Assembly (NCBI RefSeq): GCF_041200175.1
Contig: NZ_CP165727.1
Location: 2,294,001 to 2,358,000 of the forward strand
Source of the DNA: Streptomyces sp. R33
Lineage (GTDB): Bacteria > Actinomycetota > Actinomycetes > Streptomycetales > Streptomycetaceae
Direction of reading: 5' to 3'
Length of the DNA stretch: 64,000 bases
Shown here: one piece after another, positions 29,753 through 38,840 of the stretch
Position numbering within the stretch: the first letter of the stretch is position 1
Layout of the letters: the number at the start of each line of letters is the position of its first letter
The notes under the pieces: model-generated
Databases searched by the model: none
Told to the model about the DNA's origin: nothing
What the model saw: only the letters and a program-made list of their open reading frames with translations
Translations under genes and position numbers: made by a program

Positions 29753-30814
29753 ATGAGACTGACCGACATATCGCTGGACTGGCTGCTGCCCGGCAGCCTG
29801 CTGATCCTGGGCGTACTTGCGGCAGTTGCGGTACTGGCCCGGGGCAAGCGGGAGGGCGACAAGGCCGCGGCCGACGACACCTGGGAGCGCAGCGAAGAGC
29901 GGAGGCGGCGCAAGGAAGCCGTCTACGGAACCGCCTCCTACGTCCTGCTGTTCTGCTGCGCGGCGGTGGCCGCCGCGCTCTCCTTCCACGGACTGGTCGG
30001 CTTCGGCCGGCAGAACCTGAACCTCTCCGGGGGCTGGGAGTACCTGGTCCCCTTCGGCCTCGACGGCGCCGCCATGTTCTGCTCGGTGCTCGCCGTCCGC
30101 GAGGCCAGCCACGGCGACGCGGCCCTCGGCTCCCGCATGCTGGTCTGGCTGTTCGCGGGCGCGGCCGCCTGGTTCAACTGGGTGCACGCGCCGCGCGGCA
30201 TGGGCCACGACGGCGCCCCGCAGTTCTTCGCCGGGATGTCGCTCTCGGCGGCCGTCCTCTTCGACCGCGCCCTCAAGCAGACCCGCCGGGCGGCGCTGCG
30301 CGAACAGGGTCTGATTCCGCGGCCGTTGCCGCAGATCCGGATGGTCCGCTGGCTGCGGGCCCCCCGGGAGACCTTCGGTGCCTGGTCGCTCATGCTGCTG
30401 GAGGGGGTCCGCACCCTCGACGAGGCCGTCGACGAGGTGCGCGAGGACAAGCGCGAGCGGGAGCAGGACCGCCACCGCAGGCGCAACGAGAACCGGCTGG
30501 ACCGGGCCCGCATCAAGGCCATGGGCCGGCAGAACCGGGCGTTCGGGCGATCCCGCGCCCGCCAGGTCGACGTGCCGGGGCTGGCCCCCGGGTCGGGCTC
30601 CGCGCCGGTCGGCGCGGAGCCGGCCATAGCGGAAACGGGACAGCTGCCCGCACCGCGCCGCCGGCCCTCCCTGCAGGCCGTGCACCGGACCGAGATCGCT
30701 GAGGTGACGGGCCCCCGGACGGTGGACCTCACCGCCGAGGACGACACCCAGACCATCCCCCGCCTCGACTCGCTCGAGCGCAAACTCAAGGACCTGGAGC
30801 AGCAGTTCGGCTGA
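29753..30814 (+). CDS. DUF2637-domain membrane protein
   Basis: A 353-residue actinobacterial protein with four hydrophobic segments in the first ~150 residues (LLPGSLLILGVLAAVAVL, YVLLFCCAAVAAALSF, YLVPFGLDGAAMFCSVLAV, MLVWLFAGAAAWFNWV). This DUF2637 module is found in SpdA-like transfer-associated proteins and in many chromosomal genes of unknown role. The second half is cytoplasmic and highly charged (DKREREQDRHRRRNENRLDR), with a predicted coiled coil, and ends in a short LERKLKDLEQQF helix. ATG at 29753 has AGGGA eight bases upstream; frames starting farther upstream read through non-coding-looking sequence. Nothing nearby suggests a plasmid, so transfer is not implied. Confidence 0.75.
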   Translation: MRLTDISLDWLLPGSLLILGVLAAVAVLARGKREGDKAAADDTWERSEERRRRKEAVYGTASYVLLFCCAAVAAALSFHGLVGFGRQNLNLSGGWEYLVPFGLDGAAMFCSVLAVREASHGDAALGSRMLVWLFAGAAAWFNWVHAPRGMGHDGAPQFFAGMSLSAAVLFDRALKQTRRAALREQGLIPRPLPQIRMVRWLRAPRETFGAWSLMLLEGVRTLDEAVDEVREDKREREQDRHRRRNENRLDRARIKAMGRQNRAFGRSRARQVDVPGLAPGSGSAPVGAEPAIAETGQLPAPRRRPSLQAVHRTEIAEVTGPRTVDLTAEDDTQTIPRLDSLERKLKDLEQQFG

Positions 30815-30835
30815 GGCTGCACCCGCTCAGGACCT

Positions 30836-30866
30836 CGGAGGGCCCGCCGGTCAGGCGGGCCCTCCG
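30836..30866. terminator. Bidirectional hairpin terminator
   Basis: A 13-bp perfect stem (30836-30848 with 30854-30866) with a 5-base loop lies between the convergent DUF2637 gene and the ATPase gene. Confidence 0.8.
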
Positions 30867-30891
30867 CCGTGCGTCCCGCCGTACGACAGTC

Positions 30892-31386
30892 CTAGGGGGT
30901 GTCGTACATCGCGAGGGCGCCGTCCAGTTCGAACCACACCACCTTGCCGCCGGTCTTCACCGGCGTGTCCACACCCCAGGCGTCGGCGAGGGCCTGCACC
31001 AGCACCAGTCCCCGGCCGTGCGTACCGTCGTCGGCGGTCGGTACGTACGGCCGGGGCCGGCGCGAGGCGTAGTCCCGGACCTCCACCCTCAGCCGGTCCG
31101 CGGCGAGCCGCGCGGACACCTCCGCGCCCTGGTCGGTGTGGACGAGGGCATTGGTGACGAGCTCGGTGATCAGCAGCTCCGCCACCTCCGCGGTGTCGGC
31201 CGGGCACCGGTGGTGCATCAACTCCCGTAATGCCTTGCGCACTTCACCCACGGCCTTGAGATCCGCCCGGCGTACGCTTCGGGTGATCTCCAGCGTGTCC
31301 ACCGCTCCCCCGCCCTCGCCGGACGGTTCACGCGGTACGGGCCGCCCTCTCCTCCACTGCTTCCCGGTCTTCGCCCCCACCCGCAC
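30892..31386 (-). CDS. RsbW/SpoIIAB-like anti-sigma-type ATP-binding protein
   Basis: A 164-residue protein with a GHKL/HATPase_c fold as in anti-sigma factor kinases. The N-box is ELLITELVTNALVHT near residues 70-84, the G1 region is VEVRDYASRRP, and the G2 box is DGTHGRGLVLVQALADAWG. Streptomycetes have dozens of such stand-alone proteins; some bind sigma-B-type factors or anti-anti-sigma factors, but the partner here is unknown. No sigma factor or STAS-domain gene is adjacent. The GTG start at 31386 has GGAGG eight bases upstream. A second GTG, 28 codons later, would leave just the kinase-like domain. Confidence 0.85.
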   Translation of the reverse strand: MRVGAKTGKQWRRGRPVPREPSGEGGGAVDTLEITRSVRRADLKAVGEVRKALRELMHHRCPADTAEVAELLITELVTNALVHTDQGAEVSARLAADRLRVEVRDYASRRPRPYVPTADDGTHGRGLVLVQALADAWGVDTPVKTGGKVVWFELDGALAMYDTP

Positions 31387-31470
31387 GGCGATGTCCTCCC
31401 CCGTGTCCCATGGATCTCGAACTGGTCTACGGGATGCATGCCCGCCGGGGCAATCCGCACTCCTGCGGGC

Positions 31471-32030
31471 TTACGGGCGCAGCAGGTTGCACAGGCGGGA
31501 TCGAGCCATCCGGATCATCCGGCCCACCCCTCCGTCCAGCACGATCTTGTCGGCCGAAAGTGCGAAACCGGTCACCGTCTCGGTGCTGATCCTGGGCGGA
31601 ACGAACAAGGCGTTGGGATCGGTCACCCCGTCCACCGACGCGGGTCCCTTGTACCGGAAGGCGTCCGTCGGAGCCCCGGTGAGCTGCTCCGGCTTCTCGA
31701 CCCGGACCCCGAACACGCCCGCCGCGCGCGCGGTCGCGGCGAAATCCGGGGCGTGACGGGTCGTTCCGTACGAGGGCAGGCCGGAAACCGGCCTCTCCAA
31801 CTCGACCACTCCGAGCCATGAGTTGTCGAAGAGGACCACTTTGACGGGCAGGTCGTACTGCACCAGGGGGAGGAAATCTCCCCTCAGCATCGAGAAACCG
31901 CCGTCGCCCGACGCCGACACCACTTGACGGCCCCGCTCCGTGAACCGTGCGCCGCATGCCGTTCGGGAAAGATAGCGTGCCGCCCACCCGTTGCACATGC
32001 CCGTGCCGGGGGTGCACGTCGCATTCGTGC
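31471..32030 (-). pseudogene. poxB: C-terminal fragment of pyruvate:quinone oxidoreductase (PoxB)
   Basis: This is a decayed end of a thiamine-diphosphate enzyme that oxidises pyruvate to acetate. The readable part contains the ThDP-binding signature region SASGDGGFSMLRGDF and LVQYDLPVKVVLFDNSWLGV, GLPSYGTTRHAPDFAATARA and VLDGGVGRMIRMARS, all at PoxB C-terminal positions. The usual ...TGMCxxWAARYL block is present (MCNGWAARYL), but the next ~20 residues of the family are missing or frame-shifted. An N-terminal piece survives at 32468-32553. A normal PoxB is about 580 residues, so roughly two thirds of the gene is gone. A protein made from this fragment could not be active. Confidence 0.85.
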
Positions 32031-32201
32031 GTGGCCTCGTAGGGGGCGTCGTGGCCGCGCAGCCCGCTCATGCCGACTCGTACGGATGCCCGCTCCCGAC
32101 CGGCCCGTCACCCGAATGGCGTAACAAGACGTGCCACCCACATGGGTGAAGATCACGCTGGTCAGTGCCCCAACCGCGGCAATCCGTGAAAGGCGAACCA
32201 C

Positions 32202-32411
32202 ATGCGCAGTCGACGAATCCTCGCCGCCGTCATGGCCACGGCGGCCCTCGCCGGACTCGGCCTCACCGGCGTCACCACCGCACAGGCCGCCACCGCACAG
32301 GGTGCTCCCTCCGACGTCACCCCCTCCCAGTGCCAGCAGGGCGGCGGCACGCCCGATCTGACGGACAACGTCTGCAAGGGCGGAACGTACAACGGGGAGA
32401 AGATCGACTAA
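32202..32411 (+). CDS. Small secreted two-cysteine peptide
   Basis: A 69-residue peptide with a clear signal sequence (RSRRILAAVMATAALAGLGL, then TTAQAA). The mature part of about 40 residues has the pattern C-x2-GGG...C-x-GG-x-YNG, ending in EKID. Similar small exported peptides with two cysteines occur in streptomycetes; their function is not known to me. ATG at 32202 has AAAGG about eight bases upstream. The gene sits in the gap between the two poxB fragments and runs opposite to them. One intramolecular disulfide is likely after export. Confidence 0.75.
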   Translation: MRSRRILAAVMATAALAGLGLTGVTTAQAATAQGAPSDVTPSQCQQGGGTPDLTDNVCKGGTYNGEKID

Positions 32412-32467
32412 CCCCCTCCAAGGCGCCCCGCAGCCACGCGCCGCGGGGCGCTCCCGCACGAGCGTCG

Positions 32468-32553
32468 ACGACGGGTTCAGACTGTCGCCGACGACGCCGT
32501 ACATCCGGCGGACGCCGACGCACGCCGGCACGTAGGAGGATGTCCGCGAACTG
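32468..32553 (-). pseudogene. poxB: N-terminal fragment of the same decayed poxB
   Basis: Directly after the TAA of the PP2C-like gene the minus strand reads QFADILLRAGV. After a frame change it reads RRMYGVVGDSLNP, and after another VVDA. These are consecutive parts of the PoxB N-terminus, split by at least two frameshifts. The fragment faces the same way as the C-terminal piece at 31471-32030. About 440 bases, including the secreted-peptide gene, now replace what should be more than 1 kb of poxB. Confidence 0.8.
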
Positions 32554-34839
32554 TTACGCCTCCCAGACCGCGGCGGCCGTCCGGTCGTCGGCGTAGCCCT
32601 TGAGGCGGAGCTGTGTGTCCGCGAGGAAGGCCGCGAGGCCGGGCGGTTCCGGGTCGGCCCAGCGGGCCGCGAGTTCGGCCGAGAGGAGGGCCTCCTCGCG
32701 CATGGGGTCCGCGAGCCCGCCGGAGCAGAGCAGCAGGGTGTCGCCGGGCCGGGCCACGGCGGCCCGGAACCGGAACCCGTCGCCGGCGGTCTCGGCCGGG
32801 TCCGACTCCGGCTTCGGTTCCGGCTCCAGGTCCTCCCAGGCCCCGGCCCGGAGCCGGAACAGTCCGCCTGCGCCGGCGCCGAAGCAGACCCGGGTCTTGC
32901 ACTCGGGGTCGATGGGGAGCAGCAGCACGCGCAGCCCGGCGGTGTACGCGTCCTCCGGGAGCCCGAGCTCGACGGCGTGCGCCCGCAGGCGGCCGTAGCC
33001 GCGGTCGGTGAGCCGCTGGAGCCCCGAGCGCAGCGCGTCGCGCCGGCCGGCGCGGATGTCGTCGGCCAGCCGGTCGCGGCTGCGGCCGACGGCCGATGCC
33101 ATCCAGCGGCACAGTTCGACGGCAGCCTCGGCGGCGCCGGGGGCGGCCCGGTCGCCGCCGGCCAGGGCCACGAGGACGAGGGCGTCGTCGCCGGTGCCGA
33201 AGCGGGCGGTCAGCAGGAAGTCCCGCCGGGCCTCGCCGCGGAACCGGGCGGAGTCCCCGCGCACGGAGGTGGCGCGCAGGGTGTACGTACCGTGCCGGGC
33301 CCCCTCGAGGACGGTGTCGGGCACGAGCCCGTCGAGCACCCCCGGATCGGCGAGGGGCAGCGCCCCGGGCTCGGCGGCGTAGGTGGGCGCCCGGTCCCCG
33401 AGATACCCCACCACGGGCCGCTCCCCACCCCGGATCTCGGCCCCCGGGCCGGTTGCGGGCCGGCCGGGGGCCATCGGCCCGCCGCCGGATGCCGCCCCGG
33501 GCCGTGCCGCTGCCCCGGCCACGGCTTCGGGCCCGGCACCGGCGCCCGGCCGGGGCTCGCAGGCGGCGCCCACCTCCGCGGGCCATACCGCTCCCCCGGC
33601 TCCGGCCCGTGGGCTGCCGTCGGACACAGCGCCGGATCCGGGCTGGGCCGCAGGCACGGGCCCACTGCCGGGCCCGGCACCGGTGGCGGTCGGCCCCGCG
33701 GCCTCTCCGGACCGCGGGTCGGCATCGGCACGGGAATCGGCCCACGGTTGGGCCGACCAGGAACCCGGTCCCGCTCCGGGGTCGGCCCAGGTCTCAGGGG
33801 GACGCCCCGTGCCGTCCCCGGCCACGGGCCGGGTAGTGGGGGCCGCGCCCGTCCCCGGCTCGGCCGCCGTTCCGGAGCCGGTGCCGGGCCACGTGCCCGC
33901 CCCGGGCTCCGCAGGCTCGGCAGCCCGGTCCGTTTCGGCCCATGGCCCCGCTCCGGCTCCGGGCTCAGACCAGGGTTCCGTACCGGCGCCGGGTGCGGGG
34001 GCGGGCCAGGAGCCCGCGCCCTGCTCGGGGGCGGACTCGGGGCCCAGGGCCTGTTCACGTGCAGGCCAGGTGCTGGAGGCTCCCTCGGGGGCGGGGGCGG
34101 GGGACGGGGGCTCGGACGGGGTGTCGCGCGGGACGCCCCAGCGCCAGACCGGCAGTTCGGGCGGCTCGTCCGGGAGCGCCGGCGGCACGGTCACGCTGCC
34201 CAGGCCGTATCCGGTCGTGCCGGGTTCCCGGGGGTCCCGAGGTGGCGGCGGCTCCGGCGCGGCCTCGCGCCGCGGCCCCGGCAGCACCGCATGCGGCGGC
34301 GCCCCGGGCGGCTCGGCACCCTGCGGCGGCAAGAACGGAACGGGCGGCACGGCCTGCGGCCCCTGCCCAGGCCGCACAGCCCCCGGCGGCGGACCGGCCG
34401 GCACATCGGTCGGCGGCTGCGCCCGCCGCTCGAACCCCGACGGCGCGGACCCCGGGGCCGACCCCGGCGGCACAACGCTCGGCGGCGGACCGGCCGGCAC
34501 AGCACCCGGCGGGGGCCCATGCGGCGCAGTCCCCGGCGGCGGACCGGTCGGCGCACCCCGCGGCGGCTGCCCCGACCGCTCGGACCCCGACGGCACGGAC
34601 CCCCGCGGCTCGGCCGGCGCAGTACCGCGCGGCGGAGCCGGTGGCGCAGCGCCCGGCGGGGGGCCCGGTGGCGCGGGTGGGGCAGGGCGCGGGGTGGGGA
34701 GGGCCTGGGCCTGGGGGGACGTCACTGCCGACGCCGAGTGGAAACGGCTCTCCAGCGTGTCCCCCGGGTCCGGGACCGGTCCCGCGTCCGGGTCCTCGTA
34801 CAGCTTCTGCCACCAGTCGTCCGCGCCCTGCTGACTCAT
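32554..34839 (-). CDS. PP2C-like protein with a long proline-rich N-terminal region
   Basis: A 761-residue protein. The first ~45 residues (MSQQGADDWWQKLYED) are followed by about 450 residues of low-complexity Pro/Gly/Ala sequence. The C-terminal ~220 residues resemble a PP2C_2 serine/threonine phosphatase (GDSARFRGEARRDFLLTARF, AAVELCRWMASAVGRSRDRLADD, GDTLLLCSGGLADPM, GYADDRTAAAVW). The usual DGxGG metal motif reads LAGGD here, so one metal ligand may be missing, while the C-terminal DD pair is kept. Activity is therefore uncertain. ATG at 34839 is preferred because the MSQQGADDWW opening is typical of this streptomycete family; an in-frame upstream start at 34899 lies over the neighbouring terminator. 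The gene is monocistronic. Confidence 0.75.
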   Translation of the reverse strand: MSQQGADDWWQKLYEDPDAGPVPDPGDTLESRFHSASAVTSPQAQALPTPRPAPPAPPGPPPGAAPPAPPRGTAPAEPRGSVPSGSERSGQPPRGAPTGPPPGTAPHGPPPGAVPAGPPPSVVPPGSAPGSAPSGFERRAQPPTDVPAGPPPGAVRPGQGPQAVPPVPFLPPQGAEPPGAPPHAVLPGPRREAAPEPPPPRDPREPGTTGYGLGSVTVPPALPDEPPELPVWRWGVPRDTPSEPPSPAPAPEGASSTWPAREQALGPESAPEQGAGSWPAPAPGAGTEPWSEPGAGAGPWAETDRAAEPAEPGAGTWPGTGSGTAAEPGTGAAPTTRPVAGDGTGRPPETWADPGAGPGSWSAQPWADSRADADPRSGEAAGPTATGAGPGSGPVPAAQPGSGAVSDGSPRAGAGGAVWPAEVGAACEPRPGAGAGPEAVAGAAARPGAASGGGPMAPGRPATGPGAEIRGGERPVVGYLGDRAPTYAAEPGALPLADPGVLDGLVPDTVLEGARHGTYTLRATSVRGDSARFRGEARRDFLLTARFGTGDDALVLVALAGGDRAAPGAAEAAVELCRWMASAVGRSRDRLADDIRAGRRDALRSGLQRLTDRGYGRLRAHAVELGLPEDAYTAGLRVLLLPIDPECKTRVCFGAGAGGLFRLRAGAWEDLEPEPKPESDPAETAGDGFRFRAAVARPGDTLLLCSGGLADPMREEALLSAELAARWADPEPPGLAAFLADTQLRLKGYADDRTAAAVWEA

Positions 34840-34888
34840 GGGCTCATTCTCGGCCCCCCAGAGCGGCAGAAAACGCCGAATACGCGAA

Positions 34889-34924
34889 AAGGGGTCCACC
34901 GGGCCGCCGCCCGGTGGACCCCTT
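34889..34924 (-). terminator. Terminator of the subtilase gene
   Basis: A 15-bp perfect stem (34889-34903 with 34910-34924) with a 6-base loop lies 19 bases beyond the subtilase stop. On the minus strand the 3' side ends in TT. Confidence 0.85.
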
Positions 34925-34942
34925 CCGTATCTCTCGTACGAC

Positions 34943-37900
34943 CTACCGGATGTCGTACGCCCGCGCGACCGTCTGGGTGACGGCGGCGCCGTTCGTGTCG
35001 GTGAGCTCCACCTTCAGCGTCACCTGCCGGCCGGACCCGGCCCCCGCGTGGTTCACGACCGCCGACCACCGGCCGCCCCGCTCGGTGACGGCCGCCTGCG
35101 TCCAGTTCTCACCGTCGTACGAGTACGACAGCTTCACCGACTTCAGCGCGCCCGGCACGTACCCGGCGTGCCCTGTCACGGCCAGCCCGATCGTCTGCCC
35201 GTCCGCCGCCGGCAGCGTCTTCATGCCGTCCGCCGGGATCGAGATCGACGGGAACAGGATCGGGATGGCCTGCGAGTACTGGGCCGGGTCCTGCTTCGAC
35301 CGGAAGGTCCACGTCGTCGCCACCGCCTGCGAGCGCTGCCAGGTGCGCGCGGGCTGGCCGAACTTCTCGATCTGCTGCGTCAGTTCGTACGCGGCCTCCT
35401 CCGCCGGGACCTCGAAGACCCCCGACGGGTACCAGCTGTCGCCGATCTGCTCGCCGTTCCGCTTGAGGACGAGCCCGCCGACGTCCCCGAAGGAGCCCGG
35501 CTGCGCGAAGTGCCCGGTGTCCCCCCACATCGCGGAGGCGAAGCCGATCAGGTTGCCCTGCCGTTCGGCGGCCAGCTGCGGCCGGCCCGCGAGGTCGCGG
35601 CCGGCGACCGGGCCGACGACCCCGTCGTACCAGCTCTCGCTGCGCTTGCCGCCCTTGGCGTACGTGCGCTGCTGGTCGGTCATGAACTCGCCCCACGGGA
35701 AGCTGCTGGAGACCATGTGGTCCCAGGCGGTGTCCCCGCAGGAGTAGAACTCGGTGCGCTTGCCCGGAACGGCCACGGTGTCCAGGCCGCCGAAGTACAC
35801 GGCGTTGCCGAGCGGCCGGTAGGCGCCGGTCAGGTCGACGAAGTCGGCGGCGACGCCCATCGAGTGGTACGTCGACTCGGCGGAGCCGAGGTCGCGGTCG
35901 CGCACCCGGTAGGTCCGGTCCCCCTGCACCGCGCCCTTCTCCACCTGCGCCAGGTTGTAGACGTACGGGCTCTTCGCACTGCCCTTCCAGTTCAGCGTGA
36001 CCTTGCCCGCCGCGAGCCGCGCGAGCAGGGCCTCCGCCTCCGGCTGCTCGATGGTCAGCGCCGGCAGGGAGCCGCCCGCGTAGCCCGTGAAGCCGACCCA
36101 GCGGCCGGGGGCGTCGCGGTGGGCGAGGACGGCCTTGGCCCCGGCCGCCTTCGCGTGGTCCGCGACCTCGTACAGCGCGCCGTCGGCGGCCTTGACCAGC
36201 ACGATCGCCCCCTTCGCGCCGGCTGCGGCGAGCTCCTGCGGGGTGCCGGAGCCCGCGTCGACGAGCGGTGCGCTGCCGGCTGCGTCGAGGTTGTCGCTGC
36301 CGGTGGAGGCGGTGATCGGGTGCAGCGCCGGGCCGCCTGCGGCCTTCAGTTCGGAGATCAGCGGCGCGGCCGCGCGCCAGTAGCTGCCGAACTCGAACTC
36401 GCCTTCGTCCGCCCGGCCTTCGACCGAGGCGTAGTAGCCGCGGATGGTGCGCCCGCCCATCGCCGTACCGGCATGCAGCCAGGACTCGTCCCAGTACCGG
36501 GAGAAGGCGAGGGTGGTGTTGCGGGCCTCGGTGGGCCGGTCGGTGGCGATCGAGAGCCGGGCGGCCTTGCGGGCGTCCAGCACGATCACGGTGTCCTTCC
36601 TGACCTCCGCCTGGGGGCGGCCCAGGTAGGTGAGGGAGTCGTACAGTGCGGCCCCGTCACCGGCGTCGAGGGTGCCGACGAACGCGGAGAGGAAGTACGA
36701 GCCCGGGCGCACCCGGTAGACCTGGTCCGCGGCGCCGTCGTTGAAGCGGCGCTCCCCACTGGCGTCGTCGGTGCCGATGACGTCCAGGGAGGAGGGTCCG
36801 GCGGCGGGCTTGCCCGCGCGGTCGATCAGCTTGACGCGCAGGGTGACCGTCTCCGGCTCCACGTACAGCGAGAAGGGGGTGGAGACGTGCACGCCGTCCG
36901 CGGTGGCGACGACGCGCCCGGTGACGTCCCCGTACTGGGAGCGCTCCAGCCGGGCGGAGGGGTCGAGGGCGAGCGGCACCTTGACGGTGGCTCCGGCGGG
37001 GACGGTCACCGTACGGCGGTCCAGGCCCGCGATCCGGCTGCGAACGGCCGAGCCGTCGTTGCCGGTGACCTTCTCGACCGCCAGGTCCAGGGTGACGGGC
37101 CGGGTGCCGCTGTTGGTGTACGGGATCTCGACGCTCGTCCGGTCGCTGCGGTCCTGCGGCCAGTCGTACGAGCCGCCCTGGACGGCGGGGGCGCCGGTCA
37201 CGGTGGTGTCGACTGCGGCCTTGACGTCGAGGCGGCCGCCGCCGGTCTGGCGTACGTCCCCGGGGACGCCGGAGTTCGCGGAGCCGACGAGGGCGGCCTT
37301 GACCTGCTGGGCGGTCCAGTCGGGGTGGCGCTGCTTGACGATGGCGGCGGCCCCCGCGACGTGCGGGGTGGCCATCGAGGTGCCGGACATGGACTGGTAC
37401 GCGTAGACGCCGCGCCCGCCCATGGCCGCGGCGGAGATCCCGACGCCGGGGGCGGCGATCTCGGGCTTGAGGGTGTGCTGGGGTCCGGCGGGGCCGCGGC
37501 TGGAGAAGGAGGCCGTGGTGTCGTCGCGGTCGACGGCGCCGACGGTCAGCACGCCGGGCGCGCAACCGGGCGAGGAGACGGTGTTGTTGCCGGGCCCGGA
37601 GTTGCCGGCGGCGATGACGAACAGGGTGCCGCCGCTCTGCGCGAGCCGCTCGGCGGCGGCCGACATGGGGTCGTCGCAGGTGGTCCGGGAGGGGTCGCCG
37701 AGGCTCATGGAGACCACGTCGGCCTTGCTCTCGACGGCCCACTCCATGCCCGCGATGATCCACGAGTCGAGGCCGTAGCCCTCGTCGTTGAGGACCTTGC
37801 CGCTGAGCAGTTCGGTGCCCGGCGCGACGCCCTTCCTGGCGCCGCCGCTCTCGGCCCCGGAGCCGCCGACGGTGGAGATGGTGTGGGTGCCGTGGCCCTG

Positions 37901-38713
37901 GCGGTCCGCGTCGGTGTCGGAGTCGGTGAAGTTCTTCGACGCGGCGACGCGGCCCTTGAGGTCGGGGTGCTCGAGGTCGGTGCCGGTGTCGAGGACGGCG
38001 ACCTTGGTGCCCTTGCCGTCGTACCCGGCGGCCCAGGCGGCGGTGGCGCCCACCTGCCGGGTGGACCGCTCCAGGTTCGCCCGGACCTTGCCGTCGAGCC
38101 ACAGCTTCTTCAGCCCGCCGGCCGCGCGGGAGCGGGTGTCGGTGACGTCCGCCCAGAAGGCGGCGGACTGCTGCTTGTCGGCGGCGAGGGCGACGGCGCC
38201 GATGGAGCCGAGGACGAGGGAGCGTTCGGCGCCGCGCGGGGTGGGCGGTGCGTTGCGCGCCGGGTGGGCGGAGCCGTCATAGACCGCGATGAGCGGGAGC
38301 TTCTTGGCGTGCGCGTCGTCGTAGCCCTGCCGGATCAGGCCGGTGACGTTGAACAGCTCCTGGTCGACCGTGCCGGCGGCGAGGGCCCTGACCGCGCTCT
38401 CGGGGTAGACGTACAGGTCCTTGCCGCTCTGGCGGGTCTGCACGAGCGGCTGCGAGCCGTCCTCGCGCGGCATCGCGGTGGCGGCGGTGCGGCCGGCCGG
38501 GTCGGTGGACACCAGGATCCGGTCGCCGGTGACCAGGGTGACGGTGACGGGGGACGCGGGCTGCTTTCCGGCCGCCTCGCTCCCCGCGATCGGTCTCTTC
38601 CCCGTTCCTCCGGGCGCTCCGTCGATCGGCTGTGCCGCCGACGGGCCGACGGCGGTGACGGCCAGGACGGCCACGCCGGCCGCTCCCAGTGCCGTGCGCG
38701 ATATCGGGCGCAT
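34943..38713 (-). CDS. Large secreted subtilisin-like serine protease (S8 family)
   Basis: A 1,256-residue exported protease. The signal peptide (RPISRTALGAAGVAVLAVTA) is followed by a propeptide of about 200 residues and the S8 catalytic domain. Catalytic Asp is in VAVLDTGTDLEHPDL near residue 240, His in RQGHGTHTIST near 275 and Ser in MSGTSMATPHVAGAA near 450; the oxyanion Asn is in VIAAGNSGPGNN. Beta-rich domains follow, then a PA-like domain (ELAAAGAKGAIVLVKAADG) at about residues 840-950 and a long C-terminal region. Many streptomycete S8 proteases of this size degrade peptides outside the cell. ATG at 38713 has GGGGAG five bases upstream. It is divergent from a TrmB/LuxR-type regulator, which may control it. 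Confidence 0.93.
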   Translation of the reverse strand: MRPISRTALGAAGVAVLAVTAVGPSAAQPIDGAPGGTGKRPIAGSEAAGKQPASPVTVTLVTGDRILVSTDPAGRTAATAMPREDGSQPLVQTRQSGKDLYVYPESAVRALAAGTVDQELFNVTGLIRQGYDDAHAKKLPLIAVYDGSAHPARNAPPTPRGAERSLVLGSIGAVALAADKQQSAAFWADVTDTRSRAAGGLKKLWLDGKVRANLERSTRQVGATAAWAAGYDGKGTKVAVLDTGTDLEHPDLKGRVAASKNFTDSDTDADRQGHGTHTISTVGGSGAESGGARKGVAPGTELLSGKVLNDEGYGLDSWIIAGMEWAVESKADVVSMSLGDPSRTTCDDPMSAAAERLAQSGGTLFVIAAGNSGPGNNTVSSPGCAPGVLTVGAVDRDDTTASFSSRGPAGPQHTLKPEIAAPGVGISAAAMGGRGVYAYQSMSGTSMATPHVAGAAAIVKQRHPDWTAQQVKAALVGSANSGVPGDVRQTGGGRLDVKAAVDTTVTGAPAVQGGSYDWPQDRSDRTSVEIPYTNSGTRPVTLDLAVEKVTGNDGSAVRSRIAGLDRRTVTVPAGATVKVPLALDPSARLERSQYGDVTGRVVATADGVHVSTPFSLYVEPETVTLRVKLIDRAGKPAAGPSSLDVIGTDDASGERRFNDGAADQVYRVRPGSYFLSAFVGTLDAGDGAALYDSLTYLGRPQAEVRKDTVIVLDARKAARLSIATDRPTEARNTTLAFSRYWDESWLHAGTAMGGRTIRGYYASVEGRADEGEFEFGSYWRAAAPLISELKAAGGPALHPITASTGSDNLDAAGSAPLVDAGSGTPQELAAAGAKGAIVLVKAADGALYEVADHAKAAGAKAVLAHRDAPGRWVGFTGYAGGSLPALTIEQPEAEALLARLAAGKVTLNWKGSAKSPYVYNLAQVEKGAVQGDRTYRVRDRDLGSAESTYHSMGVAADFVDLTGAYRPLGNAVYFGGLDTVAVPGKRTEFYSCGDTAWDHMVSSSFPWGEFMTDQQRTYAKGGKRSESWYDGVVGPVAGRDLAGRPQLAAERQGNLIGFASAMWGDTGHFAQPGSFGDVGGLVLKRNGEQIGDSWYPSGVFEVPAEEAAYELTQQIEKFGQPARTWQRSQAVATTWTFRSKQDPAQYSQAIPILFPSISIPADGMKTLPAADGQTIGLAVTGHAGYVPGALKSVKLSYSYDGENWTQAAVTERGGRWSAVVNHAGAGSGRQVTLKVELTDTNGAAVTQTVARAYDIR

Positions 38714-38840
38714 CGCTCTCCCCAGGTGAATTCCGGCCAACTGCTCCATTGCAGGGCAAAGCTGCCCGCAAGTGGCTTCTGACCGGCGGATGTTGGTGCT
38801 GCGGTGGCGTCACCCTGGCAGAGAGCCGGGGGGTGCGGCG

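Noticed and set aside
29753..30814. DUF2637 protein as evidence of an integrated conjugative element
   Set aside because: No integrase, replication, FtsK/Tra-type gene or tRNA attachment site is in the window.
34838..38782. A 1,314-codon open frame on the plus strand opposite the subtilase
   Set aside because: The subtilase has all catalytic motifs; the plus-strand frame is low complexity and crosses the subtilase terminator.
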